Below are positions 35,200-45,619 of a DNA stretch of 64,000 nt, in pieces. Origin of the DNA: Austropuccinia psidii (taxonomy: Eukaryota > Basidiomycota > Pucciniomycetes > Pucciniales > Sphaerophragmiaceae); NCBI GenBank assembly GCA_023105745.1, contig JALGQZ010000011.1, positions 33,073,094-33,137,093 on the forward strand, given 5' to 3'. The translations under genes were made by a program, and so were the position numbers. Under the pieces are notes generated by a model, which was not told the DNA's origin, searched no databases, and saw only the letters and a list, made by a program, of their open reading frames with translations. The first letter of the stretch is position 1. The number at the start of each line of letters is the position of its first letter.

Positions 35200-35995
35200 T
35201 TCATTATGGTGCTTGGTGGGGAGAGGAATTACCAAAACTAAGTCCCACTCCTGGTATGCACCTTTAGGGGTATTCTACTCTTTTGTTGTTAGCATCACCT
35301 TGGCCACTCTGTGAGCACTTTGCAAATTTTGGACACAGATCTTTGGACGGGCTTTTCAACATCCAATTCCAAAATTATGGCCATTTTCACTTGGGCAAAT
35401 GGACCATTCACTCTTTTATTTTCTTTTCCAAGTCTTTAAATTCAAATTCATTCCTTCAACAATGTTGTTTTCTTTTTATGGCACTGGCGGGAGTGGTAAT
35501 TACCAAAATTAAGTTCCTCTCCTGGTGTGCACTTCCCTGAGGGGTCTACAATCTTTCAAAACATCACCTTGGCCACTCTGTGACCACCTGGCATCGAATT
35601 TCTCTTTCCAGGTCCTTGGTCATTTACAAAATCAATTGTCAACATTAGTAATCAAGATTGGAACCTCCTCAAATTAATCTCTCTTTTCTTTTCTCTTCTT
35701 ATTTTGATTTTCATTCTTTATTTTTATTTGATTTTCATTTTAAATTTCCTTTTATCACGTCAATTATCACGTCAAAAATTTTCATTCATTTTAAAATTCA
35801 ATTCAAATCATGAAGCCAATGTCAAAAGAAGATCAAGCAAGTCCTGTGTCAAATGTCAAATTTTTGATATCAGTGTTCAAATTTCTTATCTTAATCAGTC
35901 CTCTTGAATCACTTTCTCAAAGTCTTTCCAATAGCCTCAACAGGCTTCACCTTGTATTGGTGCTCAGGAGCTCACCATTTCAAGGTGGGGGGTAC
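35200..35995 (+). other. Element A 3' untranslated region with a diverged duplication and PPT
   Basis: Two related segments about 270 bases apart (near 35,212-35,330 and 35,482-35,595) share GGAATTACCAAAA-like, CTCCTGGTATGCAC-like and ACCTTGGCCACTCTGTGA blocks. The polypurine tract AAGGTGGGGGG (35,982-35,992) and TAC lie directly before the 3' LTR and would prime plus-strand synthesis. Confidence 0.75.
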
Positions 35996-37397
35996 TGTCA
36001 CAACCATGGCAATTCATCCCCTTGGACTTCAATATGCCATATCCATGCCATGTCCAATATATGGCAATTTGTCCATTTTCATAAATCATTGGCCAAATTG
36101 GCCATCTCACCTCATTTGGCCCTTTATGGCCATTTCATCATCTGGGCCCAACTTGGGCCCTTCACTGTCATCAGGCCTTTCCTGGCCTTTCTCTACTTTT
36201 GGGCTATTCTGGTATTTCCCAGTCAACAGGGGAAATACAGCCCAAGAAGCTGTATTTGGCTTTAAATACAGTTTCTGCGCATTTGCGCACTTTTGCGCAC
36301 TTTGCACAAATACAGTTTTAAGGCTCTATGAGCTGTATTTGGCCAAAAACCCAAAAATGGCCAAATACCTCAAAAGACACTCTGACACCTCTGAAGCCCT
36401 CCAAAACCAAATTTAACCAATATCCTCCTGGTGTCATCTCTGAAGACTTATGGCCATTTTCAACCTCCAATAACCAAAATGCCATATATGGTGTTATACA
36501 CCATTATGCCTCTTTTTTCAGCAGCAATCCACTGGCGGAAATATCCTCTGGTTATTCCACATTTCCATCAAGCCATCCAGTCACATCATCAAGAGGATTC
36601 ATCAAGGCTCAAGGGCAAGTGTCAAAACCTCAAATACCAATGACGACATCAAGCAGTCATTGGTCATTCTCACTCCAAGTATTCCTTCAAAGGGAATACT
36701 GTCAATTCATTCTCAAGGTGTATTTCAAGAGGCAGTGCCAAAAGGAGTTGTCAAGTGTCAAAACTCCACTTAATCCATCTTGGCAACCACCTTCATTTCA
36801 ATACAGTCTGGATCCATCAAGAACTGTATTTCATTTTCAAGCATGGAAAATTCTTTCAACCCAATTCAATTTCAATATTAGCCAGCTGTATCAATTCCCA
36901 AAACAATCAATACAGCCTCAAGGATCAATACAGATCAGTTTTTAGCCTGAGGAACTCAAGCTCTCCACTTTTCACATATACCAGCTACCCTTTCCACCCT
37001 GGGGGGTTTTTCCCCACTTAATTAATATACTTTGATTTATTTTTATCTTTATTTTATTTTCATTCTAGTTAAGCAAATACTGATATTATTAAGTCAGTCA
37101 TTTAGCACTTTTCTCTTTCTCTTTCTTTGCCTGTCAATGGATATTTGGTGGTCATATCCTTACTCATTCCATTATTCATTTTTGGCAGGTTTAAACAGTG
37201 ATTAAGGACTCACTTGGTTGGCTCTTTGGCCATTTGGCTTCCCTTTCCTCTTTTGCATCTCATCTTGTACCTGCATATCTTTTAGAGGAATTCATTCTTA
37301 TTAATTTTATTCTTTATTCTTTTGGAGTCTTCCAAGTGAGTTCCCTGATTGTTGAGTGCCAGGCCACTCTTGTATTTCCACTAGAGCCCCTGTGACA
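35996..37397 (+). repeat. Element A 3' LTR
   Basis: 1,402 bp, TGTCACAACC to CTGTGACA. Ten bases longer than the 5' LTR because of one extra GCGCACTTTT-type unit near 36,285. Confidence 0.95.
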
Positions 37398-37402
37398 TTA
37401 TG

Positions 37403-37862
37403 TTTGTTAGTTAATATTATTTCAATCTGAATTATTGTCACAGGAATTTTGATTATATTCCTCATGACTCATTCATATATCATTATGATGACTTAGTTAT
37501 TTAACTTACTAATTATTAATTATGCATGAAACTGAATATGAGGAATTCATGAATCATACATCAATAAATATTTGATGATATTTATAAGGAATGAATTAAT
37601 TAGTACTCTTTTAATTATCAATTCATTTGTTAATTTCTTAATTTAATTTATTTTCTATCTTTTATTATTACTTTTCTATTTTTGATGGACCAATAGTTTG
37701 TTATTTATTTTTATTATTTATCTATGATCTATGATTTCTTTATATTTCTATATTGACTTACTGATTGAATTATACATGAGTTTTTATATAATTAATTGAT
37801 GAATCAAGTTTATATTTTCATAATTCAATAATCATTCATTTGTATTATTCCTAATACGTTTA
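37403..37862. other. AT-rich flank, no gene
   Basis: Low-complexity AT-rich DNA between element A and the left MULE. Its last 8 bases (37,855-37,862) are the TSD of the MULE. Confidence 0.6.
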
Positions 37863-39020
37863 GGGTGTTGGTAAACATACATAAACTTTTAGTAAAAACA
37901 TGTAAGTCCTTATGTGTTTTTACCAATTTATGGCCAAAACATGTAAGTGACCTATTTTTTTTGAAAAAAATTCCTTAGGCTTGGTTTTGAACCTTTTTGC
38001 AATTTTTTTGCCATTTTTTTTGCAACATGGGATTTAAATATCCACAACTTCTTTGTAAATATTTTTTTGGCCAAATTTCTCAAATTGGGCAAATTTGAAG
38101 AAATGGCATATTTTTTTGAAACAATTCATTAAATATGTTCCCACTTATGAACTTCCATATTTTTTTTGAAATGAAGGTTTCAATCTGTATAATAAAAAAC
38201 TCAAAGCTTATAATTTTGGGGGATTTTTCTGGAGGGACAAGTAAAGGCACAAAAAAGTTTTTTTTCATGTTTGTAATATGATTATTTTTAAGTTAAAAAG
38301 TGCCACATTTTGATAAAAAAAAGAGACTGGGGTTGGATCTAAGCAACAAATAGGACTGAGAAGGGAGTTAAATGGTATATATTGAATATAAAAAGATCAA
38401 TAAATGTGAATCAACCTCAAAAATAGTGAGTTTTTTCTGGGGGGGAGGAAGATTGGACAAATAGAACATCCTTTGTTTCTTAAATTTATCTTCCCACCCC
38501 AGTGCTTGTGGTTGGGCATGAGATTCACATATTAAAAGTAATGGGGGACTGGATAAACTTTAGAAATGATGATATCCAATGGTACAAAATGAGAACAGCT
38601 ATCCAAGAAGCAGAGAAAAATGGGTGGATTATCATTTTTAGGACAGAAATAAGTGAAAAAAGAGAAAGATTGGGCTGTGTAATAAAAGAAAACTTGTCAT
38701 TGATACTTATATGCTATTGGATCCCCCATATCAGGAATGGACATCCACTTTCTCTTTGGAGACTTTTCTACATCTTCATACCAATAAGTTCTGTCCAAAT
38801 GAGAGGTTACTGAGGGAATTAAAGTGTTCATGGCTTCATAAAGGTCTTGATTCTTTTGAATTTATTCAGCCAAGTCACCTCTTACATCAGCCCATTGATC
38901 TTGAGTCTTGTAAATGTAGTGCAATACTGTTCTGTAGCCACAGCTTCCATCACCATAGACATTGATGGCCTTGAAGGTGTATTTCAATATAAACTTAAGC
39001 AAGTATTCTGAGCCAGGTAC

Positions 39021-39097
39021 CTGATACAATTTGGTCCAAGAATGCATAAATATTTATATAAACAAAAACTATACATTGAAAAGAATCAGAAACTCAC
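39021..39097 (-). other. MULE-OTU intron 3, left copy
   Basis: Minus strand GTGAGTTTCTG to TATCAG, 77 bases. The right copy has the same intron (79 bases). It separates the zinc-knuckle exon from the OTU exon. Confidence 0.8.
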
Positions 39098-39763
39098 AAA
39101 GAGCTTGGAGCATTCATCAATTGTGTGATAATTGCTTTGACCATGCTCACAGGTCAAGTTAATTGCATCATATATTTTCAAACTTGTGGCAGGCTTGTGA
39201 AAATTTCTTTGTGAGTTTTTGCTACCCATTACCAATCTTCTGCAACTTCTAAGGGTTACTCCTGATTTGCCATATTCATTTAATTCAGTTGCTGAGGGTA
39301 GTGAATCTGATTAACTTATTGATTTTGATAATGAGGCCTCAGAATATTTAAAATCTTCATATGAATCCACTTTCATGATTGGAGAGGGTGAAAATGACTG
39401 TGATCTTGATTTCATTGTGCTGGTCACTTTTGATGGGGGTCTTCCTCTTCTCTTGGATTGAGCTTCAATGATTTCAAATCTTGATGGTTCTCTTTTATTT
39501 TTATTCTTATTCTTGGCTCCTTGGGGTCTTCCATGGATATTATTTCATCCAAGTGCATCTTCATACTATGGATAATCTTCTTGACTATTGGGAATTTGAT
39601 CAAATGGGACTTTTCTGGTCAAAAAATCTTGAAAATATTGAAGAATTGGGTTGATTTCTGCAATTGGTCTTTGAAAAAGGTCTTCACCAATATCTTCAAA
39701 TAATCTTTTGGCTTCATTCTTTCTTTCATTCTCAACACTTTGATGATCACCTTGATGGCCAGT

Positions 39764-39833
39764 CTGAGAAGAAAATGACAAAGAAAATCAGTCAATGTCA
39801 AAAAATAAGAATTTGAAATTCAAAAATCCTCAC
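39764..39833 (-). other. MULE-OTU intron 2, left copy
   Basis: Minus strand GTGAGGATTTTTG to TTCTCAG, 70 bases; matches the right copy's 72-base intron at the same place. Confidence 0.75.
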
Positions 39834-40384
39834 AGGAAAATTCAAATGCCACTTAGAATGGAAGTCTGATATCTGAAGCATTTGGCACTTGAAAATACCT
39901 GTTGAGTCTTATGCTTGCAGGGAATGCCTTGATAATTTTTTGTATTTGTTGGTGCATTTTTCATTGGTAGGAAATTTGGTTTTGAAATTTTCAAAGGCCA
40001 TCTGAAGGGCATAATGAGACACATTGCCATTGAGAGCACAGATGTGTGAAGGAAAATTCTTGACATGGGCAATAATGTCTTTGGATATTATGTTGATTAT
40101 TTCAATAAATTGTTTTCTGAAAGCCATGTGGAGAGCCTTCACTACCTTCAGGAGAGTACCAGTGGACCTTTGGAGCCAAAGTTTAACCATGGCATGGGAA
40201 CTTTCAACTTGTGAGGTGGAGCCCACACCCAGGTGGAAATGGTGGTTGGTCCAGGCTTGCACATGATACTCCTTTAGAAGAAGCCAGATATTTTCCAAAT
40301 ATTGCAAGACTTGCAAATTTTTGATTTTATTTTGAAGCTTCTTCCAGTTGACTTTGAAATATTTTCAGTGGATGAATACATAAC

Positions 40385-40456
40385 CTGAGCAATGAATCCC
40401 AAAGTCATTAAGAAAAGCAACATAAAGAATAAAAGTGAAAGTGAAAAGTATATTAC
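40385..40456 (-). other. MULE-OTU intron 1, left copy
   Basis: Minus strand GTAATATAC to TTGCTCAG, 72 bases, exactly the length of the right copy's intron. Contains stops in all frames, while the flanking protein similarity joins across it. Confidence 0.8.
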
Positions 40457-42006
40457 TTGATTCTAATAACCCATAAAAATTTCAAAATAACTGCCATGAC
40501 CAATTTTCTTCATGCAATGGGAAGATACATTTTTATTGATGTGCCAAATGCATAACATGACTTTTTAGTCTGGGAAGAGCTTCTTAAGAGAGTTTATCAA
40601 GGTAAAATCCCTTTCAATAACAATAACCGGAGGGTAAACAATATTGGTGTTGTTGAGGACTTTGTTTATGTATTGATTTAGTTCCCAAGTATATGAAGGC
40701 TCAGTTTCATTCTTCATTAAACAAAAAGCCCCAGAAAAGGTCTTATTGGTTGAGCTGAAACCAAAAATATGAAAAAGGGGCATTTTGTACTTATTGGCTT
40801 TAAAAGTACAATACATAAGAATTACATGAAGAAAGCCCTGAAGGAGTTTTATGGCAAGGGGGGAGTGAAAAGCAAGGAGGAAATGTGTCCCTCAGCATCC
40901 CTTGCAGAGGACCAAACAAAATTTTCTTCTTTGAGTGTGTCAATAAGAGCATCAATGGGCCTTCTTCGTTGCAGTTTGTCTTTCTTGATTTTCTTGACTT
41001 GGTTGTAAATTTTTGAAGGATCACAGGCCTGTCAGACCCCCTATGGCTGCATAATTGTGCCTGAATTTGCCTTGGCATGAGCAGTGATTCAGACATTTGA
41101 GCAATTTGGGATGTTTCTTGCTCATTGAATTTCCTTAAAGCAGGATATGACATGATATTTTCAGTGGCATCATGGCTATGTTCAGGATTTTTGACTTCAA
41201 GAGTTCTAGTGGTACTCTTGGCATATTTTCTGGCATAAAGTCTAAATGGACAGTCAAGATTTCTTGAAGTGACTGTTTTGGAGGAGTTTTTGTTGGGATT
41301 TGGGTCCCAGACCTGTCACAACCTCTTTCAATTTGGTTGTGGGTCATATTAGACCTCAAGGTGGACACAACATACCACTGAGCCCTGGAAACATTATGCA
41401 CATTCTGTCAAAGAAGCTCAAGGGTCTGAAATTCATATTAAGTGGGGGGTTGAAGCATTATGAGGTGAAAAATAAGTTTAAATTTAAAAAAAAGGAATTT
41501 GGGGATTTGGAATGAGGAAAGAAGCTTTTGAAATGTGAACAAGAAGTGATAAAAGGTCTGAAAAATTGAAAGAAGTGGTAAAACTGAAATTAAGTGGTTG
41601 AAATGTGGGGTTGATAGATGAGGGAAGGTGAAAAATTGGAATTTTAGAGGCTTGGAACCAGGTTGTTGGGGAGGAAAATGCAGTCTGTTGGGGAAAAAAA
41701 GAAAAATAAGTGTGAAAAGCTTTGCAAAACAGCTTTTGTAATGCTATTTTTTTTTAAAAAAAGTTTGTTTGGGGGGGATAATGTGGATTATTTGGGTGTT
41801 TGGTCTTTTTTTTTTTGGGGGGGGGATGTGCAAAAAAATGAAACAATTGACTCAGAGGGATTTTGTTAGTAAAAAACCTCTTTTTGGAAGGTTTTGGACC
41901 AATACAGGGTTTTTGGTGTTTCATTTTTAATTAAAAATGGGCCCAGGGCACCCCTTACATGTTTTTACCAGAATGGCTATGTGGGCTTACCAATACCCTA
42001 TGTTTA

Positions 42007-42799
42007 TTATGGTTTTTTATTTTTTTAATTCTTTATTTATTATCATCTAAGGTTTTATATTTTATATTGCTTGTTGTTATTTATTTATTATTTATTATTG
42101 ATGATTTATTCATACTTCTATGATGACTCATTCATTGCACTTATCAATTATAAATGATGGATGAATTTGAAAATAGCTCATTTATGAATCACTATTATGA
42201 TTGAATAATTGAATAATGATTCATTGACTCTTTATTATTTATATTTAATTTATTTAGTTTTTAGTTATTATTTATTAATTTATTCATTAATTCTTTACTT
42301 TTCATTATTTATTTGTTTTTGGGATTTTATGTTGTATTTCTTTATTTTTATTCTTTATGAGTCAGTTTTTTTCTATCTCATTTTATTATTTATTTATATT
42401 TTTATAATGACTTATATATTAAACCTATGAGTTATAGGTTTATCATGAATTTGAATATGACCAATTCTATTTCTTTATTATTTAATTTTGATTTATGCAT
42501 TTATTAATTTCTTACTTTTTTATTACTTATCTATTATGGAATTTTGACTTCTTTATTTATATTATACTCAATATTTTTTTTTCAAACTTCTTATTATTTA
42601 TTTATTTTTCATTTATCATTATTTATTATTATCCCCTAATCTCATAACAGTTCTTGATTTTTTATATTTTATTGTTTTACAAAATTTGGGCAGCGATTGC
42701 CCAAAACATAAGAAGGTTAAAGTAATACAAATACTTGTCATGATGGCCCCCACCATGACAAGAGAATAGTCAAATATAATTTAATCTATAAAAAAGTGG
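42007..42799. other. AT-rich low-complexity DNA, no gene
   Basis: TTATTTATT-type sequence. The only structured item is the inverted repeat listed separately. The open stretch 42,209-42,430 encodes only Tyr/Leu/Phe/Ile-rich low-complexity sequence and is rejected as a gene. Confidence 0.6.
42734..42762 (+). repeat. Short perfect-armed inverted repeat
   Basis: CTTGTCATG and CATGACAAG (9 bp perfect; 13-bp arms with one mismatch, CCC loop). It lies at the border between AT-rich DNA and the more balanced island. A hairpin or palindromic protein-binding site is possible; I see no terminator or gene end next to it. Confidence 0.6.
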
Positions 42800-42859
42800 A
42801 AAAAATGTATTTGTTGAAGATGTTGAATTCATCTAATGTTATAGTGGTGTTTCACTCTT

Positions 42860-43190
42860 TATTGTGCCAGACACTTTCAAAAAATATACCGGCCATATTG
42901 GCCTGGACAGCTCCTCTTTTGTGGATCTGTTGACCAAAGCCTTCAATTTACCAGTTTCCACAAGGTGTTACAGCCTAAAGCCATTTCTATTCATGTGCAC
43001 CCACATAGAGAGGCAAAGCCTTAAGCAACACCCTGCTTTGACAAAGTCCACTGAGGGCTTCCAGCGTATGTTTTTCAGAAGGAGAGTATTCTAAAAACAA
43101 AAAGGCACATTGACAACTTAAGCCAAAAAACAGTTTTGTGTAGATACAAATGATTTTACCACTGTGTTGATTAAGCAAATTAATATTCCA
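42860..43190 (-). CDS. Unassigned coding-like stretch in the island
   Basis: Minus strand, open at 43,178-42,987 (FLEYSPSEKHTLEALSGLC, then LPLYVGAHE). Composition is balanced, unlike the neighbouring AT-rich DNA. It could be a downstream exon of the stretches at 43.5-44.6 kb. No family recognised, and below 42,987 only short open runs remain. Confidence 0.25.
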
Positions 43191-43482
43191 AAGAAAGTGG
43201 AAAACAATTTGATTAGATTGGCATCAACAGTTCTATTGATAAGAAGGTGTTGTTGCACTGGTGTAAGTAGGGAAAGATGTTTGAAACCAGTATATACGTA
43301 TGTACAAGGGTTGTGGCCATCCCTATTTTATCATTCAAAACTCTGAGCCTTTTTTCCAAATCAGATACTTTTTAAATCTTTTTAAAATGAACTATTCAAG
43401 TAAAAGAAGATCAAGCCCAAATCAGCGTTTCAGCATTAGATACACTTGCATTGCAGAGATATCAATGAGATGACATCCAAAT

Positions 43483-43695
43483 CTACAATGGGGATGATTT
43501 ACGTTCTTCTGCTCCAGTATCCTCCCAGAACCACTCAGGCAAATCTAAAAGATTCTCTTCGTTAAGGCTGAGACCTTGTCTCAACCCGAATAATTTACCG
43601 TATCGCGCAACAATTTCACTGTTATTCAGAGGGGAATTGTTGCCTGACTTGAGCATTTGGGGGACATGCTCCACTTTGGAAAGGAACTGGTCCAA
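43483..43695 (-). CDS. Unassigned coding-like stretch, possible exon
   Basis: About 70 codons open on the minus strand (DQFLSKVEHVPQMLKSG, YGKLFGLRQGLSLNEENL, DLPEWFWEDTGAEE). It starts after a CACAG that could be a splice acceptor and ends with a stop at 43,483-43,485. Amino acid use is protein-like and CpG occurs, as in ordinary genes and unlike the decayed elements. I do not recognise it. Could be a host gene exon or part of an unknown transposon. Confidence 0.35.
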   Translation of the reverse strand: MDQFLSKVEHVPQMLKSGNNSPLNNSEIVARYGKLFGLRQGLSLNEENLLDLPEWFWEDTGAEERKSSPL

Positions 43696-43803
43696 CTGTG
43701 CTTCCTATCACGATAGTCGACAAGCATGTACCAATGCAAAGGATACGACAAGCTTGGACAACAATAGCGGATCATGTGTTGGTTGAAATTTTGGGGAAGT
43801 TAT

Positions 43804-44055
43804 TTATGCATTCAAAAATGGACTTAAGAGGGTTCGAGTAGGTATTTTGGGCAATGAAGTTCTTCCTACGATTGGTCCAACCACAATTTGATCGGCGTCA
43901 ATGGCAAACATTGCCCTATAATTAGATTTCAAGTAATTAATAGTCTCCTTGGGTATCCTGGATGGATTGCGTTCCAATCTTTTGGCTGAGCTTTCTGATC
44001 TTATAACCTCTTTGAAAAACACTTCCTCCACTTGAGAGCTAAGTCCCCAACCCAT
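43804..44055 (-). CDS. Unassigned coding-like stretch, possible exon
   Basis: About 84 codons on the minus strand (GWGLSSQVEEVFFKEVIR, then SRIPKETINYLKSNYRAMF, DADQIVVGPIVG). Preceded by TTCACAG, a plausible splice acceptor, about 80 bases after the previous stretch ends; that spacing suits a short fungal intron. A clear donor to the next stretch is missing. No known domain recognised. Confidence 0.35.
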   Translation of the reverse strand: MGWGLSSQVEEVFFKEVIRSESSAKRLERNPSRIPKETINYLKSNYRAMFAIDADQIVVGPIVGRTSLPKIPTRTLLSPFLNA

Positions 44056-44136
44056 GAAACTGCCTGTGAATCATTGATAATCTCTTGAGAATATAAGATC
44101 GAGAGTTGAAATGTTTTTAATAATAAGAGACAAATG

Positions 44137-44574
44137 TTAGCTGCCACAATTCATCCATCTTTTCACACAAAAAGTGGAGAAATTCACAATGCGAAAAAAC
44201 TGAACTGATTCAAAAACAAAGATCTCTCCATGGTCATTGTCTGGATGTGGTTCATTTTGCAAGCATTGCTTGTCTGGTAAAAATCCAGGAGACCACTTTG
44301 GAATCCAAATCGCTTGTCCCAGAACATTGAACATGGCCAGCCTCGGCCATGCGTTGATGAAACGCCCCAAGATTGTGCTCTTCAGCTGTCGAATATGCGA
44401 GGACTTGGCTAATTCACTTTTTCTCCCTTCCGGAAACATTTGGGCTTGGCTTGAGAGCTTGTTTGAGAAAAGAAGGTGGACCATGGCCGCTGATACGCTT
44501 CTTTGGTCCTGTTTCGCCAGATGGCCATTGAGAAGAAACTGGATTAGACAATTCCTTAGGTATTTTAAAAACAT
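44137..44574 (-). CDS. Unassigned coding-like stretch, longest in the island
   Basis: About 145 codons on the minus strand (RNCLIQFLLNGHLAKQDQR, GRFINAWPRLAMFNVLGQ, IWIPKWSPGFLPDKQC, GEIFVFESVQFFRIVNF). Sits next to AT-rich DNA at 44,580 with CCTAAG, a possible acceptor, at its 5' edge; no methionine start is convincing. No signal peptide or membrane segment is obvious. Together with the two stretches downstream it may be one multi-exon host gene or its relic. Function unknown. Confidence 0.4.
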   Translation of the reverse strand: MFLKYLRNCLIQFLLNGHLAKQDQRSVSAAMVHLLFSNKLSSQAQMFPEGRKSELAKSSHIRQLKSTILGRFINAWPRLAMFNVLGQAIWIPKWSPGFLPDKQCLQNEPHPDNDHGEIFVFESVQFFRIVNFSTFCVKRWMNCGS

Positions 44575-44579
44575 AAATA

Positions 44580-45619
44580 ATAAGAATTTAAAAAAGAAAT
44601 GGGAATAAATGGTGGAAATTCTAATTGAATAATAAATAAGAAGTAGTGGAAGATGAATAATAAATAATAAATTGAAATAGATAAATAAATGTTAAGAATA
44701 CCATAAATAGAATAAATAATATAAATAATAAATAAGATATAAAATATAATTAATAAAAATAAATAATAAATAAAATACAATTAATGAAAATAAATGACAA
44801 ATAAAATATAATTAATCAAAATAAAGTAAATATAAAAAAATATATGAAATGTAAAATATAATTAATAATCATAGATGAGAAAAATAAATAAAATAAATAT
44901 AAAAAAATACATGAAATGTAAAATATAATTAATAATCATAGATGAAAAAAATAAATCAAATATGAATCATAAGAATAAATTATAAACAAATTATAGATTA
45001 TAATTGATAAGAATAAATAATTAATAAAACACAAAATATAATTCATGAAGATAAAGGATAAATAAAATATGAAATATGATTAATAAATATACAAAATAAT
45101 GATGAATGAAATATACGAGTTTATTAATAAAAATAACTAATAACTAATATATAATATATAATCAATAGTAATGAATAATAAGCTGAATAAGATATAAATA
45201 ATAAGAACAAAGAATAAGAATGAATAATTAATAATGAAAATTAAAAATTTCATATATAATATATAAGCCATTGAAATATATAATAAAAGGAAGGTAATAA
45301 TAGTAATGGTATTTAGGATTATAAATAAACCAAAAATAATTAATTCAAATAAATAACACACAATAAATAATAAAATTTGAAAATTCAAAACAACGTATAA
45401 AAAATACATAATTAATAATAACAGCTAATAATCAATAATAAGAGTTAGTATTTGATATAATAATGTATACATCATAAAAAGCTACAAAGCATAATTATTA
45501 ATACTCACCTAAAACATGAAAAATAAATCATAATTGGAATTAATTTGTGAATTAATTCAAACAAGTGGAAATTGTATGTCATTCACAAAGCTAAATCAAT
45601 TTTAATCAATTTTAATCAA
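44580..45619. other. A-rich low-complexity DNA, no gene
   Basis: AATAAATAT-type sequence with no protein-like frame. The minus-strand open stretches (44,565-44,780 and 45,137-45,409) encode only Ile/Leu/Tyr/Phe low-complexity sequence. The last 8 bases (TTAATCAA) are the probable TSD of the right MULE. Confidence 0.6.
44828..44961 (+). repeat. 67-bp tandem duplication
   Basis: Two head-to-tail copies (44,828-44,894 and 44,895-44,961) differing at only a few bases. Confidence 0.8.

Larger units (their letters stand above)
28021..37397 (+). mobile_element. Ty3/gypsy chromovirus element A, full length
   Basis: A 9,377-bp element with LTRs at 28,021-29,412 and 35,996-37,397, a purine tract before the 3' LTR, and a perfect TSD TTATG (28,016-28,020 and 37,398-37,402). 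LTR ends are TGTCA...TGACA. Between them are gag, protease, RT, RNase H, integrase and a chromodomain. I count about 43 substitutions and one length change between the LTRs (about 97% identity), so it is the youngest large insertion here. The proteins match, from memory, a family very common in Austropuccinia psidii. Coding is broken by at least two frameshifts in gag, two in pol and two in-frame stops, so this copy is non-autonomous. Confidence 0.95.
38440..41470 (-). pseudogene. MULE transposase-OTU gene, left copy
   Basis: Degenerate coding sequence in four exons. Exon 1 (about 41,470-40,457): FAR1/WRKY-GCM1-like DNA-binding segment ending in an EHSH motif near 41,175, then the MULE domain. 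The first catalytic position reads M-Y-C (Tyr codon 40,811-40,813) where the right copy has Asp, and the second reads I-E-R-D (Glu codon 40,613-40,615) where the right copy has Asp. Exon 2 (40,384-39,834): WTNHHFHLGVGSTSQVESSHAM with the third acidic residue. Exon 3 (39,763-39,098): AT-hook RRGRPP near 39,445, then a damaged zinc knuckle (second Cys lost). Exon 4 (39,020 to about 38,440): OTU protease, with the Cys in DGSCGYR (38,940-38,942) and the His in SHF (38,589-38,591). Confidence 0.82.
37863..41998 (-). mobile_element. Mutator-like transposon (MULE) with OTU protease, left copy
   Basis: A 4,136-bp DNA transposon. Terminal inverted repeats start GGGTGTTGGTAA at 37,863 and, on the other strand from 41,998, GGGTATTGGTAA; similarity continues for about 45 bases (GTAAAAACATGTAAG in both). 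The flanking 8-bp target duplication is TACGTTTA (37,855-37,862) against TATGTTTA (41,999-42,006), one C/T difference. Codes on the minus strand for a transposase-OTU protein with three introns. This copy is inactive: several stops and frameshifts, and two catalytic Asp positions are changed. Confidence 0.88.

Noticed and set aside
42209..42430. Hydrophobic open frame, membrane-protein-like
   Set aside because: Ile/Leu/Tyr/Phe composition is what TTATTTATT-type DNA gives in any frame; the minus-strand frames at 44,565-44,780 and 45,137-45,409 are the same artefact.
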